Shown one piece after another: positions 32,381 to 46,152 of a stretch of DNA of 64,000 nucleotides. This DNA is from Acidobacteriota bacterium (GTDB lineage: Bacteria; Acidobacteriota; Vicinamibacteria; Vicinamibacterales; UBA2999). The translations under genes were made by a program, and so were the position numbers. The notes under the pieces were generated by a model. That model was not told the origin of the DNA and did not search any database. It worked only from the letters and a program-made list of their open reading frames with translations. How positions within the stretch are numbered: position 1 is the stretch's first letter; every line of letters begins with the position of its first letter. The stretch is taken from NCBI GenBank assembly GCA_018000455.1, contig JAGNJW010000005.1, positions 124,001 through 188,000 of the forward strand. Reading direction: 5' to 3'.

Positions 32381-33145
32381 GTGCCTCTCTATTCCACTGA
32401 CGCGCTGGTGCTGCGCACGTACAAGCTCGGCGAAGCCGACCGCATCGTGGTCTTCCTCACCCGCGATCGCGGCAAGAAGCGGGGTGTGGCGCCCTCGGCG
32501 CGCCGCCAGCGTTCGCGCTTCGCTGGCGCACTCGAACCGCTGACGGAGGTGAGGTTGGCCTACTTCGAGAAGGAGCAGCGCGAGCTGGTGAACCTGAACT
32601 ACGCCGAACCCGTGCGGTCGCCGATGGCCACGCCGAACCCAGAGGCGCTCGGCTACAGCGCCTACTTCGCGGAGCTACTCGACGCCGTCGCTGCCGATGC
32701 CGACCCCGACGAACGGCTCTACCGGCTGGGTACCGCCACGCTCGAGGCCATCACGGCCGGCGGGCCGGTGGCGCCGCTGGCCCGCTACTTCGAATGCTGG
32801 CTGCTGCGTCTGCAGGGCGTTTACCCGGCTGACGTCGCCTGTGCCGAGTGCGGCACCGATTTCCTGACCGACGACGGTGCCTTCCTGGCGGTCGAGGGGC
32901 ACGGATTCGTCTGCCGGCCGTGTCACGGTGCTCAGGGGACCGCTGACCGGTTCCTGTCGGCGCGGGCGCTGGCCTTCATCCGCGCGGCACGGCGGGTCCG
33001 ACCGCTCGACGCCGCCGGCCTGGGGGCGCCCGACAGCGTGCTCCGCGAACTCGATATCGTGCACCGGGCGCTGCTCGGCTCACACCTCGATCGACAGTTG
33101 AAGTCGGTGCGCGTCGTGCAGGCGCTCGGCCGGCCCTCCCGATAG
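32381..33145 (+). CDS. recO: DNA repair protein RecO
   Basis: A 254-residue recombination mediator that loads RecA with RecR. An N-terminal OB-fold (about 1-80, with [18 protein letters not shown]) is followed by a helical domain with a zinc site formed by CAEC and CRPC. The start is GTG 32381; TAGAAT at 32355-32360 upstream may be its -10. era, recO, glyQ and glyS in this order are also found in Firmicutes. Confidence 0.92.
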   Translation: MPLYSTDALVLRTYKLGEADRIVVFLTRDRGKKRGVAPSARRQRSRFAGALEPLTEVRLAYFEKEQRELVNLNYAEPVRSPMATPNPEALGYSAYFAELLDAVAADADPDERLYRLGTATLEAITAGGPVAPLARYFECWLLRLQGVYPADVACAECGTDFLTDDGAFLAVEGHGFVCRPCHGAQGTADRFLSARALAFIRAARRVRPLDAAGLGAPDSVLRELDIVHRALLGSHLDRQLKSVRVVQALGRPSR

Positions 33146-33155
33146 GCGATTCCCG

Positions 33156-34049
33156 GTGACCTTCCAGGACCTCATACTCAAACTCTCGACCTTCTGGGCC
33201 TCGCGCGGCTGCCTGTTGCAGCAGCCGCTCGACCTCGAGGTCGGTGCCGGCACGTCGCATCCTGAAACCCTGTTCCGCGTGCTCGGCCCCGATCACTGGC
33301 AGGTCGCCTACGTGCAGCCTTCGCGGCGGCCCGACGATGGCCGGTTCGGGCAGAATCCGAACCGCCTGTTCAAGCACCATCAGTTCCAGGTCATCCTCAA
33401 GCCATCGCCCGACGAGATTCAGCAGATTTTTCTCGACAGTCTCGAGGCCTGCGGCATCAATCCGCGCCAGCACGACGTGAGATTCGAAGAAGACAACTGG
33501 GAGTCGCCGGCGCTGGGCGCCTGGGGCATCGGCTGGCAGGTGATGCTCGACGGGCTGGAAATCACCCAGTTCACCTACTTCCAGCAGGTCGGCGGCGTGA
33601 ACCTGGCCCCCATCTCGGTCGAGATCACCTACGGGCTCGAACGGATCGCCATGTTCCTGCAGAAGGTCGACAACGTCTTCGATCTCGAGTGGGCCCCAGG
33701 TGTGACCTACGGCGAAGTGCGGCTGCGCGAGGAGATCGAGCAGTCGAAGTACGCCTTCAATCAAGATACCGGTATTTCCGCCGCGGACTTTGCGGCCTTT
33801 CATCGCTCGCAGTTCGACGCCAACTACGGCTTTGCCGGCCGCCTCGCCGACGCGCAGCTGCTGCTGCCGGCTCTCGAGTACGCCCTCAAGTGCTCGCATC
33901 TCTTCAACCTGCTCGACTCGAGTGGCAGCATCGGTGTCACGGAGCGAACCGCCTACATCCTAAGGGTGCGCCAGCTGGCCGTCCGGCTGTGCCGCGAGTA
34001 TGCAGCCCAGGCCGAGGCCGCCGCGGCCGCGAAGGCCGAGCTCGCCTAG
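33156..34049 (+). CDS. glyQ: Glycyl-tRNA synthetase alpha subunit
   Basis: A 297-residue catalytic subunit of the bacterial heterotetrameric GlyRS. It shows the family pattern [33 protein letters not shown] and [13 protein letters not shown]-type motifs (here [13 protein letters not shown]). The start is GTG 33156, 10 bases after recO, so there is no room for a T-box leader. glyS follows 14 bases downstream. Confidence 0.97.
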   Translation: MTFQDLILKLSTFWASRGCLLQQPLDLEVGAGTSHPETLFRVLGPDHWQVAYVQPSRRPDDGRFGQNPNRLFKHHQFQVILKPSPDEIQQIFLDSLEACGINPRQHDVRFEEDNWESPALGAWGIGWQVMLDGLEITQFTYFQQVGGVNLAPISVEITYGLERIAMFLQKVDNVFDLEWAPGVTYGEVRLREEIEQSKYAFNQDTGISAADFAAFHRSQFDANYGFAGRLADAQLLLPALEYALKCSHLFNLLDSSGSIGVTERTAYILRVRQLAVRLCREYAAQAEAAAAAKAELA

Positions 34050-34063
34050 GCCGTGTGACTGCC

Positions 34064-36292
34064 ATGGACAGAGAACTGCTCATCGAAATCGGAACCGAGG
34101 AACTGCCGGCGCCCTGGCTGCCTGGCCTCACCGCGCAGTTCGGCGCGCGGATGGAGGCGCGTCTGACCGAATGGCGCATTCCCTCGGCCGAGCCCGTCGA
34201 GACCTTCAGCACGCCGCGCCGGTTGGTGTCGCGCGCCGCCAGGATTCCGGAGCGGCAGGCGGATTTCGAGGAGCTGGCGATGGGGCCGCCGGTGTCGGCG
34301 GCCTTTCAGGCCGACGGTCAGCTGACGGGCGCCGGTCTCGGGTTCGCGCGCAAGCAGGGCGTCGAGCCGGCGGCGCTCGAGCGCGTCGACACCCCGAAGG
34401 GCGTCTACCTGGCCTACCGCCGCCAAGTGCGCGGCAAAGCCACGGTCGACGTGCTCCCTGAGGTGCTTGCGGGCGCGCTGCGCGACCTGCAGTATCCGAA
34501 ACAGCTTCGCTGGGATGCGCAGCTCGAGGACGGCAAGGGCGAACTGCTGAGCGGGCGGCCGATTCGCTGGGTGCTGTTCCTCTTCGGGGGCCGCGTCGTG
34601 CCGTTCGACATCACGCGCACCGCGTCGGCGTCAGGACCGCTCGTGCAGGACATCCGTTCGGGAGCGGTGACCTTCGGCCACCGATTCCTCACGACCAGCG
34701 GCCGCGCCGGCCGGGCCATCAAGGTCAAGGGCTTCGACGACTACCGGCGGCGCCTGGCTGAGAACTTCGTCGTCGTCGAACGCGGCGAGCGCCACGACCG
34801 GATCGCCCGTGAGCTCGACGCGGAGGCCCGCCGTCGGGGCGGACGGGTCGAGGTTTCGGCGGCGGGGCAGGAGGCCCTGGCGGAGGTGCCGGATCTGGTC
34901 GAGCACCCGTCGGTGATCTCGGGCACGTTCCCGGAGGAGTTCCTGCAGCTCCCTTCCGAAGTGCTGTCGACGACGATGATTCACCACCAGCATTTCTTCC
35001 CGCTGGTCTCTGACCATGGCGTGCTCATGCCGGTCTTTCTCGCCGTGCTCAACATGGAGCCGGAGAAGCCCGAGACGGTGGCGCGCAATCTCGAACGCGT
35101 GCTGACGGCACGGTTGCGGGACGCACGTTTTTTCTGGGATGCCGACCGCGCGCAGAGCCTCGAGCAGCAGCGCGCACGTCTGGCCACGGTGACCTTCCAT
35201 CAGTGCCTCGGCAGCTTCCGTGACAAGGCCGATCGGCTGGAGCCGTTGGCGCGCTGGATCGCCACCGAGGTGTTCGGGCATGCCGAGGCCGGTGACGCGG
35301 CCGCCCTGGCCGCCCGCCTCTCGAAGGCGGATCTGGCGACCAACATGGTGCGCGAGTTGACTGAGCTGCAAGGCGCGATGGGCGGCATCTACGCCAGGAA
35401 CGAAGGGCTGCCAGAGCCGGTGTGGAAGGCGATCTACCATCACTACCTGCCGACGGCCGTTGAGCCGACTGGAGCGCCGAGCCGGGCCGATCTCGGCGAC
35501 GCGGCCATTACCTGGGCCGCCGTGGCGCTGGCCGACAAGGTCGACACGCTGACCGGGATGTTCGTGGCCGGCGAGCGGCCCACCGGGTCGCGCGATCCGT
35601 TCGGCATGCGGCGCGCTGCGCAGGGCGTCATCCGGATCTTGGCCGATCTTCCGGAGCTGACGGGGGTCGGTCGCGCGATCGCGATCGATGGCCTCACCGC
35701 CAAGGCCTTGGAAGCGTATTCCGGGCAGCCGGGACTCGCCGACGCGCCGGCAGCCCTCGCAGCATTCCTCGGTGAGCGCGTCGCGAGTGTGTTCGAGCAA
35801 CGCGGCGCCGACGTGCGCAATGTCCGCGCGGTCATGGCGGGGCAGACCACGCTCGTGCCGCTCACCATCCGCCGCCGCCTCGACGTGTTGCCCGAGTTCA
35901 CCGACACGGCCGAATTCAAGCAGCTCGCCGTGCTGTTCAAGCGCGTGCGCAACATCGCCAGGCAGCTGCCGGAAGACGCGTTCCAGGCAGGCGAGGCCGC
36001 CGGCCTAGCGCTCACCGCGCTGTCAGAGCCGGCCGAGGTGGCGCTTCGCGACGAGATCGCACGTCGCACACCGGCCATCCAGTCGGCGGTGGAGGCGGGC
36101 GACGGCTACCGCAAGGCATTCAGCGAAGCGGCGGCCTTCGGACCGGCCGTCGCCACCTTCTTCGACGACGTGATGGTGATGGCTGAGGATCCGGCCGTGC
36201 GCGAGGCGCGGCTGCGCCTGCTCCGGCGTCTCGAAGCTCTCATCTTGCAACTCGCGGACATCTCCGAGATGGTGCCGCAATCAGATACGTAA
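34064..36292 (+). CDS. glyS: Glycyl-tRNA synthetase beta subunit
   Basis: A 742-residue beta subunit, slightly longer than the roughly 690 residues usual, that binds tRNA-Gly. The N-terminus LLIEIGTEELPAPWLP is diagnostic. Other family stretches are TMIHHQHFFPL, ARFFWDADR and DPFGMRRAAQG. I chose ATG 34064 because the conserved protein begins there; the frame is open upstream over glyQ. ppdK starts 14 bases downstream. Confidence 0.97.
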   Translation: MDRELLIEIGTEELPAPWLPGLTAQFGARMEARLTEWRIPSAEPVETFSTPRRLVSRAARIPERQADFEELAMGPPVSAAFQADGQLTGAGLGFARKQGVEPAALERVDTPKGVYLAYRRQVRGKATVDVLPEVLAGALRDLQYPKQLRWDAQLEDGKGELLSGRPIRWVLFLFGGRVVPFDITRTASASGPLVQDIRSGAVTFGHRFLTTSGRAGRAIKVKGFDDYRRRLAENFVVVERGERHDRIARELDAEARRRGGRVEVSAAGQEALAEVPDLVEHPSVISGTFPEEFLQLPSEVLSTTMIHHQHFFPLVSDHGVLMPVFLAVLNMEPEKPETVARNLERVLTARLRDARFFWDADRAQSLEQQRARLATVTFHQCLGSFRDKADRLEPLARWIATEVFGHAEAGDAAALAARLSKADLATNMVRELTELQGAMGGIYARNEGLPEPVWKAIYHHYLPTAVEPTGAPSRADLGDAAITWAAVALADKVDTLTGMFVAGERPTGSRDPFGMRRAAQGVIRILADLPELTGVGRAIAIDGLTAKALEAYSGQPGLADAPAALAAFLGERVASVFEQRGADVRNVRAVMAGQTTLVPLTIRRRLDVLPEFTDTAEFKQLAVLFKRVRNIARQLPEDAFQAGEAAGLALTALSEPAEVALRDEIARRTPAIQSAVEAGDGYRKAFSEAAAFGPAVATFFDDVMVMAEDPAVREARLRLLRRLEALILQLADISEMVPQSDT

Positions 36293-36306
36293 GGAGTTCC
36301 GGCAAC

Positions 36307-39204
<2,898 letters not shown>

Positions 39205-39215
39205 CGGGAAGGAGT

Positions 39216-39239
39216 CGGGGGCGGGATTCCTCGCCCCCG
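39216..39239 (+). terminator. GC hairpin after ppdK
   Basis: A perfect 8-bp stem (39216-39223 CGGGGGCG with 39232-39239 CGCCCCCG) and an 8-base loop lie 12 bases after the ppdK stop. No U-tract follows, so it may be a weak or factor-assisted terminator or a 3'-end stabiliser closing the phoH-ppdK block. corA starts 12 bases later. Confidence 0.45.
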
Positions 39240-39251
39240 GCACCCCGCCCT

Positions 39252-40217
39252 ATGATTCGCTACTTCGTCCACCGGGAGGGGACCACGCGCGCGGTCGAGG
39301 CGATTGAGCGCGCGTGGCTCGAGCCCGGCAGCGGTGTCTTCGTGTGGGCCGATCTGGCCGAGCCAGGGCCGGAGGACGGCGTCGTACTTCGTGACGTTTT
39401 CGGCCTTCACGAGCTGGCCGTCGACGACGCGCTCGGCGCGACGCATCACCCCAAGGTCGAGGCCTACGGCGACTTGCTGTATGTCGTCCTCCACGGCATC
39501 AACTTCCACGCCAGCGAACACGCCTTCGACACGCACGATACGGACTTCTTCGTGACGAGCCAGTTCCTCGTGACAGTGCACGACGGCAAGCGGCGGAGCA
39601 TCGCGCACGTGGCCGACCTGTGCGGCAAGAGCGGCCACATCCTTGCCGAAGGGCCGATGGCGCTGATGCATCGGATCATGGATACGATGGTGGGCCACTA
39701 TCTTCCCGAGGTCGACGAACTCGAGACGTGGCTCGACGATCTCGAGCGTCAAGTACTCGAGAGCCCGCGCCAGGGCCTGACGAGCGACATCCTCGCCGTG
39801 AAGCGCGATATCACGGGCCTGCGCCGCATCGTCGTGCCGCAGCGCGACGTCCTCGGCCGGTTGTCACGGCGGGAGTTCGACCTCATCGGGCAGGAGGTGG
39901 CCTACCGCTTCCGCGATGTCTACGATCAGCTCGTGCGGCTCGCCGACGACGCCATCATCTTCCAGGACCGGGTGACCGGCATCCTCGACGCGCACCTGGC
40001 GAGCGTGTCGATTCAGCTCGCGCAGACGTCGAAGCTCATCGCGGTCGTGGCGACGCTCTTCGGCCCGCTCACCGTCCTGACCGGCCTCTACGGCATGAAC
40101 GTGCCGCTGCCGCAACTGCCGGGTGGCGAGCACGCGCAGTTCTGGTGGGTGGTCGGCCTCATGGCCGCCGCCTCGGTCACCATGTTCATCGGCTTCAGGC
40201 GGTCGGGCTGGTGGTAG
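39252..40217 (+). CDS. corA: CorA-type magnesium/cobalt transporter
   Basis: A 321-residue pentameric channel subunit. A long cytoplasmic alpha/beta funnel domain is followed by two C-terminal transmembrane helices. The diagnostic YGMN signature is in the loop between them (LYGMNVPLPQLPGG). The start is ATG 39252. It is the third Mg2+-related transport gene in a 12-kb stretch, after the CorC-type protein and MgtE. Confidence 0.94.
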   Translation: MIRYFVHREGTTRAVEAIERAWLEPGSGVFVWADLAEPGPEDGVVLRDVFGLHELAVDDALGATHHPKVEAYGDLLYVVLHGINFHASEHAFDTHDTDFFVTSQFLVTVHDGKRRSIAHVADLCGKSGHILAEGPMALMHRIMDTMVGHYLPEVDELETWLDDLERQVLESPRQGLTSDILAVKRDITGLRRIVVPQRDVLGRLSRREFDLIGQEVAYRFRDVYDQLVRLADDAIIFQDRVTGILDAHLASVSIQLAQTSKLIAVVATLFGPLTVLTGLYGMNVPLPQLPGGEHAQFWWVVGLMAAASVTMFIGFRRSGWW

Positions 40218-40221
40218 CCGT

Positions 40222-42011
<1,790 letters not shown>

Positions 42012-42015
<4 letters not shown>

Positions 42016-43367
42016 CTGGCGGGCCCCGGCCCTTGTCGCCGAGCCTTGAGCGCCTTCCAGGCGTCCAGTCGGCGCTTGATCTCCTTCTCGTAGCCGCGGT
42101 CAGTGGGCTGGTAGAACTGGCGGCCCTGCAGGCGCGCTGGCAGGCAGTCCATGGCGGCCACGGCGCCGGGCTGGTCGTGCGCATACTGGTAGCCGCGCCC
42201 GTAGTCGAGCGACTTCATCAGGGCGGTCGGTGCATTGCGCAGGTGGAGCGGCACTGGATCGGCGACGTCCCGGCTGGCGGCCTCGGCGGCGGCACCATAC
42301 GCGGCATAGACGGCGTTGCTCTTCGGGGCGGTCGCCAGGTAGAGCGCCGATTGGGCGAGCGCCGTGCTCGCTTCGGGCATGCCGGTGAAGTGGAGCGCGT
42401 CGCGCGCCGCCATGGCGATGACGAGCGCCTGCGGATCGGCGATGCCGACGTCCTCCGAGGCGAAGCGGACGAGCCGCCGGGCGATATACATCGGCTCTTC
42501 ACCGGCCTCGAGCATGCGCGCCAGCCAGTAGACGGCCGCGTCAGGGTCGGAGTTGCGCATCGACTTGTGCAGGGCCGACATCAGGTTGAAGTGTTCCTCG
42601 CCGCCCTTGTCGTAGCGCAGCGTCTTCTTCTGCAACGTATCCTGCACGAGCGCCAGGTCCACCTTGGGGCGGCCAACCGGCTGCGGTGCGGCGGCGACGA
42701 CGAGTTGCAGCAGATTGAGCGCCCGGCGAGCATCACCGTCCGACACCCGAGCCAGGGCGCCCAACGCCTCCTCGCTGACCTCCGGTGCCATGGCGCCAAG
42801 CCCTCGCTCCGGATCGGCGAGGGCACGCGCCAGGATGCGTGCGATCGCCGGCTCGTCGAGCGGCTGCAGCACGAAGACCTTCGAGCGCGAAAGCAGCGCC
42901 GCGTTCACCTCGAACGACGGATTCTCGGTGGTGGCGCCTATCAGCACGATGTCACCGGCTTCGACGCGCGGCAGAAAGGCATCCTGCTGCGCCTTGTTGA
43001 AGCGATGGATCTCGTCCACGAAGACGATCGTGCGGCGGCCGCCGCGTCGCCGCTGCTCGGCAGCGGCCATGACGTCCTTGATGTCCTTGATGCCGGAGAG
43101 CACGGCGCTGAAGGCCACGTAGTGGGCCGCGGTGGCGTCGGCGATGAGCCGCGCCAGCGTCGTCTTGCCAGTGCCGGGTGGACCCCAGAGAATGACCGAC
43201 TGGAGCGCATCTCGCGTGATCGCCTCGCGCAGCGGTCGTCCGGGCGCGAGCAACGCCGCCTGGCCTTCGATCTCGTCGAGCGTGCGCGGCCGCATGCGCT
43301 CGGCCAGGGGGGCCGGCGGTGGCGCGGTGTGACCGTCGACCTCGTCGTCGTCGAACAGCCCGCTCAC
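42012..43367 (-). CDS. rarA: Replication-associated recombination protein A (MgsA/RarA)
   Basis: A 451-residue AAA+ ATPase of the clamp-loader family acting at stalled forks. Walker A is GPPGTGKTT, Walker B is [15 protein letters not shown], and sensor 1 is [13 protein letters not shown]. The C-terminal tetramerisation domain contains [16 protein letters not shown] and YKYAHD-like [11 protein letters not shown]. The start is ATG 43367, overlapping by 4 bases the upstream methylase stop, so the two are co-transcribed. Confidence 0.96.
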
Positions 43368-44215
43368 CGGCGGGCGCTCCGCTGCGCCGCCGCCGCGTAG
43401 ATCACGAGGGCGCCGGCCACGGCGACATTAAGGGATTCGACCGCCGCGGCCATCGGCAGGCTCACGACGTGGTCGGCCTCGGCCACCAAGGCCGCGCTCA
43501 GGCCGGGGCCTTCGCCGCCAAGGAGCAGCGCCGTCGGGCTGGCGAGGTTCACCTCGCCGGGCGGGCGTCCGCCGCGAGGCACCAGCGCCACGAGCTGTAC
43601 CTGGCGCCCACGCGCCGCCGCAACGACCGCCGCCGCATCGGGATGGCGGGCCATCGCCAGGCGGAAGGCGCTGCCCATCGACGCGCGCAAGGCCTTCCAG
43701 CCCAGCGGATCGGCCGACGCCCCGGCGGCGACAAATGCCGTGGCACCGGCGGCTTCGGCGGTGCGCACGAGCGCGCCGATGTTGCCCGGGTCCTGCACGT
43801 CGACAGCGACCACGACGAGTGCCGCCGCTGCACCGGCAAGAACGTCGATCTCCGAGAACGCGGGCCGGCGGGCCAGGGCGACCACGCCGGAGGCGGTGCG
43901 CACCGGGCTCATGGCCTGCAGCACGTCGTCGGTCGCGTGCACGACCTGGGCCCCAGCTTCGATCAGGGCGTCGAGCGCGCGTGCCTCGGCGTCGCCCGGC
44001 GGGTCGCTGTCGACGGCCACGGCGTCCACCGCCAGACCGGCAGCCACTGCCTCGACGAGCAGGTGCCAGCCGTCGAGCAGCAGCGGCTCATCAGGTCCGC
44101 CCGCGCGGGCGTCGCGGCAGGCCTGCACGAGCGGGTGACGACGGCTGGTGATGGAGGGCAGGGACAGGGTCACGGTGGGCGGGCCGCACGGGGTGCGGCG
44201 CTCACGACGGAGCAT
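43364..44215 (-). CDS. SpoU/TrmH family RNA 2'-O-methyltransferase
   Basis: A protein of about 283 residues with an N-terminal substrate-binding domain and a C-terminal knotted SPOUT domain. The three SPOUT motifs are visible: DPGNIGALVRTAEA, LLGGEGPGLS and SLPMAAAVESLNVAVAGALV. The target is probably a 23S rRNA or tRNA ribose. ATG 44215 is preferred because of the adjacent promoter palindrome. GTG 44173 would start nearer the family's usual SITSRRHPLV N-terminus, so the start is uncertain. Confidence 0.87.
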   Translation of the reverse strand: MLRRERRTPCGPPTVTLSLPSITSRRHPLVQACRDARAGGPDEPLLLDGWHLLVEAVAAGLAVDAVAVDSDPPGDAEARALDALIEAGAQVVHATDDVLQAMSPVRTASGVVALARRPAFSEIDVLAGAAAALVVVAVDVQDPGNIGALVRTAEAAGATAFVAAGASADPLGWKALRASMGSAFRLAMARHPDAAAVVAAARGRQVQLVALVPRGGRPPGEVNLASPTALLLGGEGPGLSAALVAEADHVVSLPMAAAVESLNVAVAGALVIYAAAAQRSARR

Positions 44216-44231
44216 AGCACCCCGTGTGCTA
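44215..44231. promoter_or_regulatory. Inverted repeat in the divergent methylase-greA promoter gap
   Basis: A perfect palindrome TAGCAC-CCCGT-GTGCTA lies in the 34-base gap between two divergent starts. It touches the methylase ATG on one side and the greA -10-like TACAGT (44230-44235) on the other. Its position makes it a candidate operator controlling both directions, or a small hairpin in both RNAs. Confidence 0.45.
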
Positions 44232-44249
44232 CAGTTACCGACTGAAGCG

Positions 44250-44714
44250 ATGAAAGCACGAATTCTCAAGCGATTTGACGACGAAATCGCCGGTCTCGAG
44301 CGCGAGCTCTACTCGGAACTCCCCAAGGAGATCCAGCGGGCGCGCGAGTTCGGCGACCTGCGCGAGAACGCGGAGTACTCGGCCGCCAAGGAGCGCCAGA
44401 GCTTTGTCCAGGCGCGAATCGCGATGCTCCAGCGCCGCCGCAATGAGGTGGCCCTCATCAACCTTGACCGCGTGCCGCACGACAAGTCTGGCTTCGGGTC
44501 GACCGTCACGCTGCGCGAGCAGGGCGGCGGCGAGGTCGTCTACCAGCTCGTGATGCAAGAGGACGCTGATGCGGAAAAGGGCCTCATCTCGACGGCCTCG
44601 CCCATCGGGCGCGGACTGCTCAACAAGGAAGAGGGTGACGAAGTAAGCGTCACCACCCCGGCCGGCACCCGCACGTTCGAGGTCATCAAGGTCGTCACGA
44701 TCCACGACGAGTAG
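44250..44714 (+). CDS. greA: Transcription elongation factor GreA
   Basis: A 154-residue factor that rescues backtracked RNA polymerase by stimulating transcript cleavage. The N-terminal coiled-coil contains the acidic tip GDLRENAEYSAAKE. The C-terminal FKBP-like domain contains SPIGRGLLNKEEGDEV. I chose ATG 44250 because the conserved protein begins MKARILKRF. Length is typical. Confidence 0.96.
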   Translation: MKARILKRFDDEIAGLERELYSELPKEIQRAREFGDLRENAEYSAAKERQSFVQARIAMLQRRRNEVALINLDRVPHDKSGFGSTVTLREQGGGEVVYQLVMQEDADAEKGLISTASPIGRGLLNKEEGDEVSVTTPAGTRTFEVIKVVTIHDE

Positions 44715-44724
44715 GACGGCACTG

Positions 44725-46152
44725 GTGGCGCGAGGCTCTCGAGCCCAGCACGAACTGTATTCGCCCGAGCGGCCGACGGCCGTAGTTCTGAGCGGCACCG
44801 GCGTCGACGGCGCCTACCACGCCGGCGTCCTCGAAGCCCTGCACGAGGCCGGCGTCAAGATCGACCTGGTTGCCGGTCGCGGCGTTGGCGCCCTGGCTGC
44901 CGTCCTCTTCGCCCTCGACGGCGCCGCGGCGCTCTGGGATGCGCGCGGATTCTGGCGTCGGCCGGTGAAGCGCGCGGCCTATGGCCTTACCTGGCCCTAT
45001 CGCGCCGTCGGCTTGGCCCTGGCGGTCGCCGCCGGGCTCGTCGCCAGCCCGTTGGTGCTGCTGCTGGCCGCGGTGGCCGTGTGGCCTCTCAGCCTGGTGG
45101 CCGGTTGGACCGGTCTCGACCTCACGCCGACGCTCGCCGTCCGCTACGCCACCTGGCTCGGTTGGGTGTTCCAGCCCGATCATCTCGCCGGCTGGATCGC
45201 CCGCCTGGTGCTCCTGGTGGCCACGGTGTTGCTCGGGGCGCTCGCCGTCGGCGCGGCCGTCACGGCGGCCCGCGCCCCGCGGCGCCACCGCGGACACCTG
45301 GCCTGGCGCCTGCTCGGGGCACCGGTGGATTCGGCCCGCTTTGCGGTGGTGGCGATGAGCGCGTTGTGGGACCTCCTGCGCGGCGGCGCGACGCTGGCGC
45401 GCCCTCGCGCCACCGACCTCAGCCTCCGTCTCTCCGAGCTGCTGGTGTCCGGGGCTGGACAGCCGGGCCATCGCGACCTGCTGCTCACCGTGCACGACCT
45501 CGACGCCAGGCGCGATCTCGTGTTTGGCATGATCGGTGGGGAAGCGGGGCGCCGGCTCTTCCCGGGCGCCACCGGTCCGGCGGCCCGGCGCGCTGAGGCC
45601 TTCGATCTCACGGGACTGGCCAAGGCGGCGATCATCGACGTGGTGAGCGGCGCCTTGACGCTGGCCGACCTCTCGGATCCGCATCCGGTAGCGTTTCCGG
45701 CCGACAGCTACTGGCGGGGCGAAGTACATCGACTCGCCGACCGCCCGGCGTCGCTGTCGCGCCTGCTCGAGGAGGCGGCGGCCGCCGGCATGGAGCAGGC
45801 GATCATCGTCACGGCATCGCCCGACGCCGGAGGGCCGCACGAACTCAGGCCGGCACGTCTCGATCCGCGCGGCCGCGCCGGCGAGTGGTTGGCAGCCCAG
45901 GAGGCGGCGGCCGTGCGCGACGCCGCGCGCTACGCGCAGGCCCACTTCCACGCCGTGTTCGTCATTCGTCCGACCCACAACGCCCTGACGCCGCTCGATT
46001 TGGCCGGCGCCGACGATGCCCGCTCCGACCGGCGAGCCACGCCGGCCGATCTCGTCACGCGCGGTCACGAAGACGCGCACCGCCTGTTCATCGAACCTGC
46101 CCTCGGCGCTGCCGGCGAACGCGTGGGTGAAGAATCCAGAGGACGATCATGA
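44725..46152 (+). CDS. Degenerate patatin-like membrane protein
   Basis: A 475-residue protein. The N-terminus has the patatin oxyanion loop pattern GTGVDGAYHAGVLEAL (24-39), but the nucleophile elbow that should read GxSxG is GRGVG (51-55), with Gly53 in place of the catalytic Ser. No clear D-G-A/G Asp motif is found later. Two hydrophobic segments (about 94-126 and 158-181) are inserted after the elbow, so it is probably membrane-bound. It is likely a non-hydrolytic pseudo-enzyme. The start is GTG 44725. It overlaps the next gene by 4 bases (ATGA). Confidence 0.65.
   Translation: MARGSRAQHELYSPERPTAVVLSGTGVDGAYHAGVLEALHEAGVKIDLVAGRGVGALAAVLFALDGAAALWDARGFWRRPVKRAAYGLTWPYRAVGLALAVAAGLVASPLVLLLAAVAVWPLSLVAGWTGLDLTPTLAVRYATWLGWVFQPDHLAGWIARLVLLVATVLLGALAVGAAVTAARAPRRHRGHLAWRLLGAPVDSARFAVVAMSALWDLLRGGATLARPRATDLSLRLSELLVSGAGQPGHRDLLLTVHDLDARRDLVFGMIGGEAGRRLFPGATGPAARRAEAFDLTGLAKAAIIDVVSGALTLADLSDPHPVAFPADSYWRGEVHRLADRPASLSRLLEEAAAAGMEQAIIVTASPDAGGPHELRPARLDPRGRAGEWLAAQEAAAVRDAARYAQAHFHAVFVIRPTHNALTPLDLAGADDARSDRRATPADLVTRGHEDAHRLFIEPALGAAGERVGEESRGRS

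Noticed and set aside
33146-33155. T-box leader before glyQ
   Set aside because: Only 10 bases separate recO from glyQ, too short for a T-box, and there is no terminator.
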